Source: Actinomycetota bacterium
GTDB taxonomy: Bacteria > Actinomycetota > Actinomycetes > Actinomycetales > Microbacteriaceae
Direction: 5' to 3'
NCBI GenBank assembly: GCA_020161315.1
Contig: JAIUOH010000037.1
Span: 1 to 32,080 of the forward strand
Length of the DNA: 32,080 nt
Shown here in pieces: positions 23,387 through 31,449 of this stretch (its first letter is position 1; every line of letters starts with the position of its first letter). The position numbers and the translations under genes were made by a program. The notes beneath the pieces are model-generated. The model worked only from the letters and a program-made list of their open reading frames with translations. It was not told the DNA's origin and did not search any database.

Positions 23387-25282
23387 ATGAGCGTTCTGAA
23401 GCGGGCTATCCGCGCCTACCCCCTCGTTGCCGCGACGCTGCTCGTCGCCGTGATCGGGCTGGTGCTGCTCGCCACACCCGTCCAGGGGGCTGCGCCATGG
23501 ATCGTTGGCGGCTACGCGCTCTGCATTGCGCTGTGGGAGGCCGTGCAGATGGTGCGCTCCATCATCCGCGGCAACTTTGGGCTCGATATTCTTGCGGTCA
23601 CTGCGATTACTGCCGCGGTGCTCGTGGGGGAGCCGTGGGCGGCTCTCGTCGTGGTGCTGATGCTGACTGGCGGTGAGGCCCTCGAACACTACGCCGAGAA
23701 CCGCTCGAAGCGTGAGCTCGTTGCGTTGCTCGACCGAGCGCCGAGAACCGCTACTCGAGTGCTGGGCGCGGGATCGGCCGAGCCGAGCGGTGACGGTCTC
23801 ACCGGGGGTGCAGCCACAGAACGGCTCGAAGAAGTGCCCGTCGACGAGATTCGCATCGGCGACACCCTGCTCGTGCGCGCGGGCGAGGTGGTGCCGGTAG
23901 ACGCAGTGTTGCTCGCGGCTACCGCCAGCTTCGACGAATCCTCGCTGACCGGCGAGAGTCTTCCAGTGGAGCGCAGCGAAGGTGAACTCGTCGCGAGTGG
24001 CGTTGTCAACGGGGCGAGTGCGATCTACTTGCGTGCAAGCGCACTTGCGGCTGAAAGCCAATACCAGCAGATCGTCACCCTTGTGCAGCGCGCGCAAGAG
24101 AGCAAAGCGCCAACCGTGCGCCTCGCCGATCGCTATGCCGTGCCATTCACTGCGCTGGCGCTCATCATCGCGGCCGTCGCCTGGATGGTGAGCGGCGATG
24201 CAACTCGCTTCGCCGAGGTGCTCGTGGTCGCGACTCCGTGCCCGCTGCTCATCGCAGCGCCCGTGGCGTTTTTAGGTGGCATGAGCAGGGCCGCAAAGAG
24301 GGGCCTCATTGTCAAGGGCGGCGGCACACTTGAGCAGCTAGCGCGAGTGCGCTCGGCGGCGTTCGACAAGACGGGCACCCTCACCGCGGGCCACCCCTTG
24401 CTTACCGAGGTGCGAGTCGCTCCGGGCTTCGACGAAGATCGGCTGCTGCAGCTCGCTGCGAGCGCCGAGGTCTACTCGTCACACGTGCTCGCCGCCTCCA
24501 TTGTGCAGACCGCGAGCGAACGGGGTGTGCAGATTCTCGCGATGGAGGACGCGCAGGAGCTTGCGACGAATGGCGTCGAAACTCGGCTTGAACAGGGTGC
24601 GGGCACGGTGCGGGTGGGCAAACCCGCCTGGGTGAGCAGATATGCGCCCGACCTTGAACGGGTTGACCTCGATGCTGGCGAGCTCGCAATCTATGTTGCA
24701 CTTGACGACCGTTTCGTTGGCGCGCTCGTCATGCGCGACGAGTTGCGTCCCGAGGCCGGTGCAACGGTGCAGCGGCTGCGCGAGCTCGGTATCGAGCGCA
24801 TGCTCATCGTGACGGGCGATGTCGAGGCGACCGCGCAATCGGTTGCTGGCGAGCTCGGCATCGCCGAGGTGCACGCCGAGTGCACGCCCGCGAGCAAAGT
24901 TGAGATCGTTGCGGGTGTGACGCCCAGGCCGCTCATCATGGCTGGTGACGGGCTCAACGATGCCCCGGTGCTCGCCGCCGCAAATGTCGGGTTTGCGATG
25001 GGCGCTCGCGGTGCAACCGCAGCGAGCGAGTCAGCTGACGTGGTAAACCGCTTCGACACGATCGCAGGCATCGCCGACGCGGTGCGCATTGGCCGCGACA
25101 CGGTGCGCATCGCGCTGCAGAGCATTTGGCTCGGCATTCTCTTGAGCGTTGCGCTCATGCTCGTTGCGGCCTTTGGGTTCTTGCCTGCCCTGCTGGGTGC
25201 CTGGATGCAGGAACTGGTCGACCTGGTCGCGATTCTCGGCGCGCTTCGTGCGATTGGTACGAGGGCAGACCGCAAACGGTAG
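23387..25282 (+). CDS. P1B-type heavy-metal translocating ATPase (TPC type)
   Basis: A 631-residue metal-pump P-type ATPase without an N-terminal metal-binding domain. About four N-terminal TM helices (11-98) come before the actuator loop TGES (188-191); the TM metal motif is TPCP (283-286); the phosphorylation site is DKTGTLT (D327); the hinge is GDGLNDAP (520-527). The usual nucleotide-binding SEHP is replaced by YSSHVLA (363-369), keeping His but losing Pro. TPC instead of CPC argues against Cu+ transport; divalent iron, cobalt, manganese or nickel is more likely, in line with the DtxR-like dyad upstream. The ATG at 23387 lies seven bases after CAGAAT (23375-23380) and too close to GGAGG for a ribosome site, so it may be leaderless. 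It is placed inside the hut region but has no obvious role in histidine breakdown. Confidence 0.9.
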   Translation: MSVLKRAIRAYPLVAATLLVAVIGLVLLATPVQGAAPWIVGGYALCIALWEAVQMVRSIIRGNFGLDILAVTAITAAVLVGEPWAALVVVLMLTGGEALEHYAENRSKRELVALLDRAPRTATRVLGAGSAEPSGDGLTGGAATERLEEVPVDEIRIGDTLLVRAGEVVPVDAVLLAATASFDESSLTGESLPVERSEGELVASGVVNGASAIYLRASALAAESQYQQIVTLVQRAQESKAPTVRLADRYAVPFTALALIIAAVAWMVSGDATRFAEVLVVATPCPLLIAAPVAFLGGMSRAAKRGLIVKGGGTLEQLARVRSAAFDKTGTLTAGHPLLTEVRVAPGFDEDRLLQLAASAEVYSSHVLAASIVQTASERGVQILAMEDAQELATNGVETRLEQGAGTVRVGKPAWVSRYAPDLERVDLDAGELAIYVALDDRFVGALVMRDELRPEAGATVQRLRELGIERMLIVTGDVEATAQSVAGELGIAEVHAECTPASKVEIVAGVTPRPLIMAGDGLNDAPVLAAANVGFAMGARGATAASESADVVNRFDTIAGIADAVRIGRDTVRIALQSIWLGILLSVALMLVAAFGFLPALLGAWMQELVDLVAILGALRAIGTRADRKR

Positions 25283-25335
25283 ATGCGGCTCGGCGGCCGA
25301 TGCGGGCGAGCGCAGCACCGCTTGCTCGGCGGGCG

Positions 25336-26136
25336 TTACGCCTGTTTCGCCCGCCCATGGATGCGTGACGACAGGGTGCTCGCAGCCCCGCGCACCTCGG
25401 TGGCGAGGTCGGCCAGGCGATCCTCGGCCACTTCATCGTCGCGAAACGTCACCGCGATTGCAGCAACCGGCCAGTCGCGGTGATCGAGCACAGGCACCGC
25501 GACCGACGAGAATCCGCTGGTCACCGAGCCGTGCTCGACAGCGAAACCGCGCGTGGTTGTCGCGTCGAGCACAGTGCGCAGCCGCGAGTAGCGGTCAATG
25601 ACCTCGCTCTCGGGCAGCGCCGCGGCTGCATCGCCGCGGTGCACGAACGCGTCGCGATCAGGAAACAGCGCGCGCAACTGGGCCTTCGGAAGCGCTGAAA
25701 GGATCGCCCGCCCGCTTGCCGTGAGGTGTGCTGGCAGGCGCACGTTTACGTCGGTGATGAGAGCCGGGGCCCCCTTCGCGCGCTCCTCGATGATGTAGAG
25801 CACATCGCGCCCGTGCTGCACCGCAAGGTGCCCGCTGAAGCCGAGCCGGTCGACGAGCGACACGATAAGGGGGCGGCCGATGCGGGCGAGCGGCTCCTGG
25901 CGCGTGTACGCCGAGCTCAGCTCGAAGGCGGCAAGGCCGAGTCCGTAGCGGCGCTCTTCGGGCAGATGCATCACGAAGCCGTGCTCTTGCAGTGCGGTGA
26001 GCAGGTGGTAGACGGTGGATCGCGGCAACTCGAGCTGCGCGGCGATCATGGTGGCCGGCATCGGCCCGCGGGCGGCTGCGAGCAGGCTCAGTATGCGCAG
26101 CGTCTGGTCTGCCGCCGGCACCTTCGGCTGGGTCAT
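25336..26136 (-). CDS. IclR-family regulator, probable HutR
   Basis: A 266-residue IclR protein: winged helix at about residues 10-60 (QTLRILSLLAA ... ELPRSTVYHLLTALQEHGF) and the C-terminal effector domain (LTASGRAILSALP, GFAVEHGSVTSGFSSVAVPV). By position, between hutUI and hutHG, it is the natural candidate for the histidine-utilisation regulator; IclR-type HutR is known for Corynebacterium hut clusters. It probably binds the two GTCTGGAATCCCAGAC sites and may sense urocanate or histidine (inference). The ATG 26136 is six bases after a TAGGCT box, suggesting a leaderless mRNA. A divergent SDR gene starts 71 nt away. The CDS shares a 21-bp segment (25872-25892) with the gap after the ATPase gene (25292-25312). 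Confidence 0.9.
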   Translation of the reverse strand: MTQPKVPAADQTLRILSLLAAARGPMPATMIAAQLELPRSTVYHLLTALQEHGFVMHLPEERRYGLGLAAFELSSAYTRQEPLARIGRPLIVSLVDRLGFSGHLAVQHGRDVLYIIEERAKGAPALITDVNVRLPAHLTASGRAILSALPKAQLRALFPDRDAFVHRGDAAAALPESEVIDRYSRLRTVLDATTTRGFAVEHGSVTSGFSSVAVPVLDHRDWPVAAIAVTFRDDEVAEDRLADLATEVRGAASTLSSRIHGRAKQA

Positions 26137-26142
26137 GCAACG

Positions 26143-26201
26143 AGCCTACTCGGCTCTGCTCACGCTCTCGCCCAGAAGTTCTGAGGGCTGGGGGTTAGGC
26201 T
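26143..26201. promoter_or_regulatory. Divergent leaderless promoters, IclR gene and SDR gene
   Basis: The same -10, TAGGCT, occurs on both strands: minus 26143-26148 for the IclR gene and plus 26196-26201 for the SDR gene. Each stands six bases from its ATG, so both mRNAs start on the initiator codon. Between them CAGAA-G-TTCTG (26173-26183) is a small palindrome that could serve regulation of both. Confidence 0.5.
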
Positions 26202-26207
26202 CGAACT

Positions 26208-27098
26208 ATGACGGCACCTCGCATTGCAATCACTGGCGGCACCGGCTTCGTCGGGCGGCACCTGGCCGAGCGCTTCGAGAACCCCGTGGTGATCTCACGC
26301 CGCACCGGCGTCGATGTCGACAACGTCAGCGCGCTCGCCGCAGCGTTTGCGGGGTGTGACGTGGTTGCGCACTGCGCAGGCATCAATCGCGAGATCGGCG
26401 ATCAGACCTATGATCGGGTGCACGTGAGGGGCACGCTCGCCGTGATCGAGGCGGCGAAGCGCGCTGGTGTCAAAAAGATCGTGATGCTGAGCTTTTTGCG
26501 GGCGCGTCCCGACTGCGGCTCACCGTACCACGAGTCAAAGTGGGCCGCGGAAGAGGCGATTCGGGCGTCGGGCCTTGACTACACAATCTTGAAGGCAGGC
26601 ATGATCTACGGTCTCGGAGACCATCTGATCGATCACACGACGCGCACGGTGAAGACGTTGCCACTGTTTGCCACGGTCGGTCTGCACGAGCGCACGTTGC
26701 GCCCGGTGCCGGTCGAGGAGCTCGTCGACGTGATGGTCGCCGCGCTTGGCGACAGGCTTGAGCGCAAGACTGTCGAGGTGGTTGGCGCCGAAGAGCTCAA
26801 GCTGAGTAAGGTGGTGCGACGTGTGGGCGACCTGCTCGAGCGGCCCATTGGCATTGTGCCTGCGCCGGTGTGGGCCCTGTACGCGCTCGGGCAACTCACC
26901 GAGTGGACGATGAAGGTGCCGCTCGTCGCGAAAGCCCAGGTGCGCATGCTTGCCGAGGGGGTTTCTCACGCGGTGCCCGGCACCGAACTGCTGCCCGAAG
27001 ACTTGCGCCCCAAGAAACTGCTGACCAAGGCGCAGATTCGTGCTGCGATGCCCGACGACGGCCCGTTCGGCTGGAACGACCTGCTCATCTCGGGTTGA
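26208..27098 (+). CDS. Atypical SDR, NAD(P)-binding epimerase-like (NDUFA9 type)
   Basis: A 296-residue Rossmann protein. TGGTGFVG (9-16) is the dinucleotide-binding TGxxGxxG; no Tyr-x3-Lys pair is at the usual SDR place, and instead YHESKWAAEEAI appears, as in NDUFA9-like atypical SDRs that bind NADPH without clear catalysis. The C-terminal third is a helical substrate-binding part (GQLTEWTMKVPLVAKAQVRML). The substrate is unknown, and nothing links it to histidine degradation other than position and a shared promoter gap with the IclR gene. It ends at a 31-bp palindrome. Confidence 0.8.
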   Translation: MTAPRIAITGGTGFVGRHLAERFENPVVISRRTGVDVDNVSALAAAFAGCDVVAHCAGINREIGDQTYDRVHVRGTLAVIEAAKRAGVKKIVMLSFLRARPDCGSPYHESKWAAEEAIRASGLDYTILKAGMIYGLGDHLIDHTTRTVKTLPLFATVGLHERTLRPVPVEELVDVMVAALGDRLERKTVEVVGAEELKLSKVVRRVGDLLERPIGIVPAPVWALYALGQLTEWTMKVPLVAKAQVRMLAEGVSHAVPGTELLPEDLRPKKLLTKAQIRAAMPDDGPFGWNDLLISG

Positions 27099-27104
27099 TC
27101 ACCC

Positions 27105-27135
27105 CTCTCGTTATTGGAAATTCCAATAACGAGAG
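27105..27135. terminator. 31-bp perfect palindrome after the SDR gene
   Basis: CTCTCGTTATTGGAA and TTCCAATAACGAGAG have 15-bp arms and one central base. It is six bases past the SDR stop, between converging genes. With a single-base loop an RNA hairpin would lose central pairs, but a terminator role is still likely. Confidence 0.6.
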
Positions 27136-27170
27136 TTCGAGGTGGGGTGCAGTGGTCAGGGTTGGTTTGT

Positions 27171-27268
27171 AAATACGGCTGACGCACGTAACAGCGGATG
27201 AATTTGCCGATTCGATCCGCTGTTACGTGCGTGATCCGCTGTTACGAGCACAGCGGGTGAACGTATTT
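27171..27268. repeat. Compound inverted/direct repeat before the hutH 3' end
   Basis: ACGCACGTAACAGCGGAT (27182-27199) pairs perfectly with 27215-27232. GATCCGCTGTTACG occurs twice in direct orientation (27214-27227 and 27233-27246). Outer AAATACG (27171-27177) and CGTATTT (27262-27268) close the structure. It lies in the 193-bp gap between converging SDR and hutH genes and may act as terminator for hutH. The design (AT-rich outer arm, GC-rich inner stem) resembles the element at 21867-21980. Confidence 0.65.
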
Positions 27269-27291
27269 CATTTGGCGATGCTCGAAAAGGA

Positions 27292-28869
27292 TCAGCCCAG
27301 CTGCGTGCCAAGCGCACCCTCTGCGGCGGCCACAACCTGGCCCGAGGCGACGAGCTCGTAGGCTGAGGTGATGTCGGGTGAGAGGAAGCCGTCGGTGTCG
27401 GGCGCCGCGATGCGGGTACGGAACAGCTCGTGCACTGCCGAGGTCGCGGGGGCAGGGGTGCCCGAGGCCGAGGCCGCGCGGAAGTCGAGCGCGCGGGTCG
27501 ACGCGAGCAGCTCGATCGAGAGCACCCGGGTGAGCCCGTCGAGCGCGCGGCGCAGCTTACGGCCGGCATGCCAGCCCATCGAGACGTGGTCTTCTTGCAT
27601 TGCAGACGACGGAATTGAGTCGACCGAGGCAGGGTTGGCGAGGCGTTTCAGCTCTGACACAATGCCGGCGGCGGTGTATTGCGCGATCATGAGGCCTGAG
27701 TCGAGGCCCGCATCGGCCGCCAGGAACGGTGGCAGGCCGTGGTTGCGCGCCACGTCGAGAAAACGGTCGGTGCGGCGCTCGCTGATCGACGCAAGGTCGG
27801 CGACGGCGATAGCCAAGAAGTCGAGCACGTAGGCGACGGGTGCGCCGTGAAAGTTGCCGTTCGACTCGACGCGGCCGTCGGGCAGCACGACCGGGTTGTC
27901 GACCGCTGAGCGCAGCTCGACGGCGGCGACGCGCGCCGCGTGGTCGGCGGTGTCGCGGGCTGCGCCGTGCACCTGCGGGGCGCAGCGCAGCGAGTAGGCG
28001 TCTTGCACGCGGGTGAACTCGCCCTCCTGCGGGCGCTGAATGAGCGTCGATGGGGCGAGGATCGCGGCCATGTTGGCGGCGGCAGCTGCCTGGCCCGGGT
28101 GCGGGCGCAGGGTGTGCAGCTCGGCGGCAAAGACCGCGTCGGTGCCGGTGAGCGCCTCGACGCTCGCAGCGGCGGCGAAGTCAGCGGTCTTGAAGAGCGA
28201 TGACAGGTCGTGCAGCGCGAGGCAGAGCATGCCGAGCATGCCGTCGGTGCCGTTGATGAGGGCGAGGCCCTCCTTCTCTGCCAGCACGAGGGGGTCGATG
28301 CCTGCGGCCGCCAGCGCCACCGAGGCGTCGACGGGTGCGGCGTGGCGATCCTCGGCTGAAGCCGAAGCGGCAACGCGAACGTGACCCTCGCCCATCAACG
28401 TGAGCGCGCAGTGGGCGAGCGGGCTAAGATCGCCCGAGCAGCCGAGCGAGCCGTACTCGTGCACGACGGGGCTGATGCCCGCGTTCAAGATTGCGGCGTA
28501 GGTCTCGGCGACGACAGGTCGCACGCCGGTGCGGCCGCTCGCGAGGGTGTTGAGGCGCAGCAGCATGAGCGCGCGCACGACCTCGCGCTCGACCTCGGGG
28601 CCGGTGCCGGCGGCGTGCGAGCGAATCAGGCTGCGCTGCAGCTGCTGGCGCTTCTCGACGGGAATCTGCACCTTTGCGAGCGCGCCAAAGCCTGTTGAGA
28701 CGCCGTAGTGCGGGCGTGTGTCGTTCGCGAGGTCTTCGATTGTCTGGCGGCTTGCGGCAATGCGTGCGAGTGCGTCTGCATCGATCTCAACGCGCGCGTC
28801 GAAACGGGCGACCGCGACGACGTCTGCGACGGTGAGTGGGGTTGCTCCGAGAATCACTGTGTTGCTCAT
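27292..28869 (-). CDS. hutH: Histidine ammonia-lyase
   Basis: A 525-residue lyase, first step of the pathway: L-histidine to trans-urocanate plus ammonia. The catalytic MIO prosthetic group forms from three residues, here Cys144-Ser145-Gly146 in GSLGCSGDLSPLAH; most HALs have Ala-Ser-Gly. Y55 in HYGVSTGFG, and the RPQEGEFTRVQDAYSLRCAPQ-type block (QDAYSLRCAPQV) and SSAMQEDHVSMGW segment, are also diagnostic. The start is ATG 28869. It is divergent from hutG with the HutR-like box in between (56 bases before its start), so the two are probably induced together. Confidence 0.98.
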   Translation of the reverse strand: MSNTVILGATPLTVADVVAVARFDARVEIDADALARIAASRQTIEDLANDTRPHYGVSTGFGALAKVQIPVEKRQQLQRSLIRSHAAGTGPEVEREVVRALMLLRLNTLASGRTGVRPVVAETYAAILNAGISPVVHEYGSLGCSGDLSPLAHCALTLMGEGHVRVAASASAEDRHAAPVDASVALAAAGIDPLVLAEKEGLALINGTDGMLGMLCLALHDLSSLFKTADFAAAASVEALTGTDAVFAAELHTLRPHPGQAAAAANMAAILAPSTLIQRPQEGEFTRVQDAYSLRCAPQVHGAARDTADHAARVAAVELRSAVDNPVVLPDGRVESNGNFHGAPVAYVLDFLAIAVADLASISERRTDRFLDVARNHGLPPFLAADAGLDSGLMIAQYTAAGIVSELKRLANPASVDSIPSSAMQEDHVSMGWHAGRKLRRALDGLTRVLSIELLASTRALDFRAASASGTPAPATSAVHELFRTRIAAPDTDGFLSPDITSAYELVASGQVVAAAEGALGTQLG

Positions 28870-28924
28870 GCATCGATTTCACCGCATGCGGGCGTTTCGC
28901 GGCACCCCTGGTGGCAAGGGTTTC

Positions 28925-28940
28925 GTCTGGAATCCCAGAC
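28925..28940. promoter_or_regulatory. Putative HutR box between hutH and hutG
   Basis: GTCTGGAATCCCAGAC, extended here to CGTCTGGAATCCCAGACG, is the same 16-bp sequence found before hutU (20008-20023). It lies in the 185-bp divergent gap and can serve both genes. Confidence 0.75.
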
Positions 28941-29054
28941 GCTACGCGCGAATGCTTTCGGCGTTTCGGAAGCAACTTCGGCTTTAATCGAAGCAAGTAG
29001 TGCGAGCCGAACGGATCTGCGCGCATCTGCTTCTTCAAACGAAGGGTAACTGGC

Positions 29055-29999
29055 ATGAGCACCACAAAGCTTTCGCACGACGAACTCTGGCCGCGTGCGG
29101 GCGGTTGGCAAGATCCCGCGGGGGAGCGCACCGACCTAACCATTGTCGGTGTGCCAACGAGCCGCACCTCGCTTTCGCCGACAAACGCACACGAGACGCC
29201 CGCGGCCATCCGTGATGCGCTGCGCCGCTACTCGACCCACATCGTGGCGGCGGGCGCACCCGGGCACCGCGGTGAAGAGACTGAGCTTGTGCTGCACGAA
29301 GCGCTGGGCGTTGCCGACGCTGGTGACGTTGCAGACCCAGACACGGAAGCGGGCGAACAAGAAGCAGCGACGAGGATCGCAGCGCTCTCTGCGCACGCGA
29401 ACCTCGTGGTGGCGCTCGGTGGCGACAACGCCTGCACCGTGCCCGCGGCGCTCGGCATCGCGATGGCCCACGGTGGCATCGAAAACGCTGGCCTCATTAC
29501 GCTCGACGCGCACCACGACCTGCGTGACGGTCGCAGCAACGGCTCTCCCGTGCGCAGGCTCATCGAGATGGGGCTGAACCCGCGCCGCGTCGTGCAGATC
29601 GGCATCGCAGACTTCGCCAACTCGCAGGCGTACCGGCAGCGCGCAAAAGATCTCGGCATCACCGTGATTCATCGCGACGAACTGCACGACCGCCCGCTGA
29701 AAGAGATCGTCGCTGAGGCGCTAGCGATCGCGGGCGGGGGTGGGGGTGCGATTCACGTTGACCTTGACGTCGACGTGTGCGACCGCAGCGTCGCGCCGGG
29801 CTGCCCGGCCTCGGTGCCTGGTGGGCTGCAAGCGCACGAGCTGCGTCGCATCGCGCGCCTGCTGGCAGCTGACTCGCGGGTGCGTGGCCTCGACATTGCC
29901 GAGGTCGACGCCACCGCAGACACGCCCGATGCCCGCACGGTGCGCCTCGCGGCGCTGCTCGTGCTCGAAGCCGCTGCGGGCGTCGCGCTGCGGGCGTAG
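29055..29999 (+). CDS. hutG: Formimidoylglutamase, arginase/ureohydrolase family
   Basis: A 314-residue ureohydrolase-fold protein; in this cluster it would hydrolyse N-formimino-L-glutamate to glutamate and formamide, completing a four-step pathway without hutF. Metal motifs: GGDN (122-125), DAHHD (151-155) and D238-V-D240-V-C-D243 followed by APG. The first motif normally reads GGDH in arginases and many FIGLU hydrolases; the Asn at residue 125 removes one Mn ligand. The ATG 29055 has GAAGGG twelve bases upstream. It is divergent from hutH with a common box. The family also holds agmatinase and arginase, but the gene context favours HutG. Confidence 0.93.
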   Translation: MSTTKLSHDELWPRAGGWQDPAGERTDLTIVGVPTSRTSLSPTNAHETPAAIRDALRRYSTHIVAAGAPGHRGEETELVLHEALGVADAGDVADPDTEAGEQEAATRIAALSAHANLVVALGGDNACTVPAALGIAMAHGGIENAGLITLDAHHDLRDGRSNGSPVRRLIEMGLNPRRVVQIGIADFANSQAYRQRAKDLGITVIHRDELHDRPLKEIVAEALAIAGGGGGAIHVDLDVDVCDRSVAPGCPASVPGGLQAHELRRIARLLAADSRVRGLDIAEVDATADTPDARTVRLAALLVLEAAAGVALRA

Positions 30000-30000
30000 T

Positions 30001-30063
30001 AGCTGGCAGGTCATCTCGACGGGGGTTCCCGAGCTTATCGAAGGACTCGATGACCGGCCAGCT
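30001..30063. repeat. REP-like element, copy B, forming a 15-bp stem
   Basis: The arms 30001-30015 and 30049-30063 are complementary at 14 of 15 positions (AGCTGGC-a-GGTCATC with GATGACC-g-GCCAGCT). It begins two bases after the hutG stop and so also works as a terminator candidate between hutG and the converging AHSA1 gene. Internal blocks ATCTCGACGGGGGT and TTATCGAAGGACTCGA match copy A at 19365-19401. Confidence 0.65.
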
Positions 30064-30080
30064 CGACGGTCGGCCAGCGG

Positions 30081-31073
30081 CTACGCCGCGAGCACCTCGT
30101 TCTCGAGCCGCACGAAGCTTGCCTCCATGCCGTCGGCCATTCCGGTTGCGAGCACCATCTCGCGCACCTCGGCATCGGGGTAGGTGATCAGGTACGAGGC
30201 AAGCGTGCCACCTTCGACGGGGGTGAGCGTGAGCTCGTTGAGCGTCTCGGCGCTCGAGGCGCCCTCTGGGTCGGCAGGCGAGACCATACGCTCGGTCGTC
30301 ACGAGTCGCTGTACCGGCGCTGCTTCGACGACCACGCCCATAAACCCGAAGCTCTCGCCCGACTCGAGGTTGCGCCACTCAGTGTGCATCTTCGCGCCGA
30401 CAACCGAGCCGACCTCGCAGACTGTCATCTCCCAGCCATCGGGGCCGAGCTGCCAACGGCGCAGCAGCGCCTCCTCGGTGAACGCCCGCCACAGCTCTGG
30501 CAGCGACCCTCGTACCACTCGTGAAACGCGAGCCTGGGTGTCGCCGATCAGCTGCACCTCGGTGCCCTGGCCGAGGGCGAATGAGGTGAGGTCTGCAAGC
30601 ACCTCGTCCATCTGACCCATGGCCTCGCTCATGCCCTCAACCTGGCCCATCGCGATGAGCTGTTCCATCTCTTCGAGAGTCTTGAAGTAGCTGATGGCTG
30701 CGACGCGCGAGCCGAGCGCGGTCTCGCTGAATTCGAGCACCATGCGGCCCTCGGGCATCTCCGTGCTCGGGGTGCCGTCGGCGTTTGCGAAGCCGTCGTG
30801 CACCTCGAACGAACGCCCCTCGTCGATTGCGGCCCACTTCCAGTAGCCGTAGTGGCGATCGCCCTCGGGGCCAGTCATGTAGTAGTTGCTGAGGCCACCG
30901 ACGTAACCGTCGTGGCGGGTGAAGGTTGCGGGGTAGGTGGGCGGCCCCCAGAATTTCTCGAGCTGGCGCGGGTCGAGGTAGGCGTCCCAGAGACGGCGCA
31001 CCGAGACGGTGAAATCGGCGACAACCGAGATGGTCAGTGCCTGGGCGTCGGTGTCGACTGAGGTGATGGGCAT
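30081..31073 (-). CDS. Tandem SRPBCC/AHSA1-domain protein
   Basis: 330 residues with two AHSA1-like START/SRPBCC domains: one about residues 12-165 (SVRRLWDAYLDPRQLEKFWGPP is its diagnostic N-terminal helix and WGP loop) and one about 178-325 (LPELWRAFTEEALLRRWQLGPDGW). These folds bind hydrophobic ligands or act as Hsp90-activator-like helpers; the ligand is not known. The ATG 31073 is chosen since GAAAGG stands upstream and the frame beyond it is antisense-like and overlaps the ArsR gene. It is 25 nt downstream of an ArsR gene, and ArsR-AHSA1 pairs are common two-gene operons. Confidence 0.88.
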   Translation of the reverse strand: MPITSVDTDAQALTISVVADFTVSVRRLWDAYLDPRQLEKFWGPPTYPATFTRHDGYVGGLSNYYMTGPEGDRHYGYWKWAAIDEGRSFEVHDGFANADGTPSTEMPEGRMVLEFSETALGSRVAAISYFKTLEEMEQLIAMGQVEGMSEAMGQMDEVLADLTSFALGQGTEVQLIGDTQARVSRVVRGSLPELWRAFTEEALLRRWQLGPDGWEMTVCEVGSVVGAKMHTEWRNLESGESFGFMGVVVEAAPVQRLVTTERMVSPADPEGASSAETLNELTLTPVEGGTLASYLITYPDAEVREMVLATGMADGMEASFVRLENEVLAA

Positions 31074-31098
31074 GAGCGTGGCCTTTCGTGTGGGTGGT

Positions 31099-31449
31099 CT
31101 AGGTGCCCGGGGTGGGCGAGTCTTCGGCGAAGAGTGCATCGAGCCTGTCGATGCGCCCCCGCCAGATGGTTTCGAGCTGGCCGAGCAACTGCTGGGCACG
31201 TTTAATGGCTTCGGGGTTTGCGAGAATGATGCGCTCCCTTCCGCGAGCGGTGCGGGCGACGAGATCCGCGGCCTCGAGCACGGCGACGTGCTTTTGTACC
31301 GCCGCAAACGACATGTCGTACTCTTTTGCGAGCTCAGAGATCGAGGCCTCGGCGGTCAGCGTGCGGCGTACGATATCGCGCCTCGTGCGATCTGCGAGTG
31401 CGCGAAAGAGGCGATCAACCTCGTCGTCTGAAAGAGTATATGCAACCAT
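31099..31449 (-). CDS. ArsR-family transcriptional regulator
   Basis: A 116-residue winged-helix protein of the ArsR/SdpR type: LFRALADRTRRDIVRRTL (14-31), recognition helix in SISELAKEYDMSFAAVQKHVAVLEAADLV, read as ISELAKEYDMS and VQKHVAVLEAADLV, then the wing RGRERIILAN. It lacks a metal-site Cys pair, in keeping with AHSA1-linked, non-metal ArsR members. It precedes the tandem AHSA1 gene, and the palindrome over its own start codon implies autorepression. Confidence 0.93.
   Translation of the reverse strand: MVAYTLSDDEVDRLFRALADRTRRDIVRRTLTAEASISELAKEYDMSFAAVQKHVAVLEAADLVARTARGRERIILANPEAIKRAQQLLGQLETIWRGRIDRLDALFAEDSPTPGT

Noticed and set aside
23033-24097. Minus-strand frame of 354 codons over hutI and the ATPase gene
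   Set aside because: It spans two well-supported opposite-strand genes and has no motif.
29659-30378. Minus-strand frame over hutG and the AHSA1 gene end
   Set aside because: Arg/Ala-rich and out of frame with the real AHSA1 gene; it crosses a REP-like hairpin.
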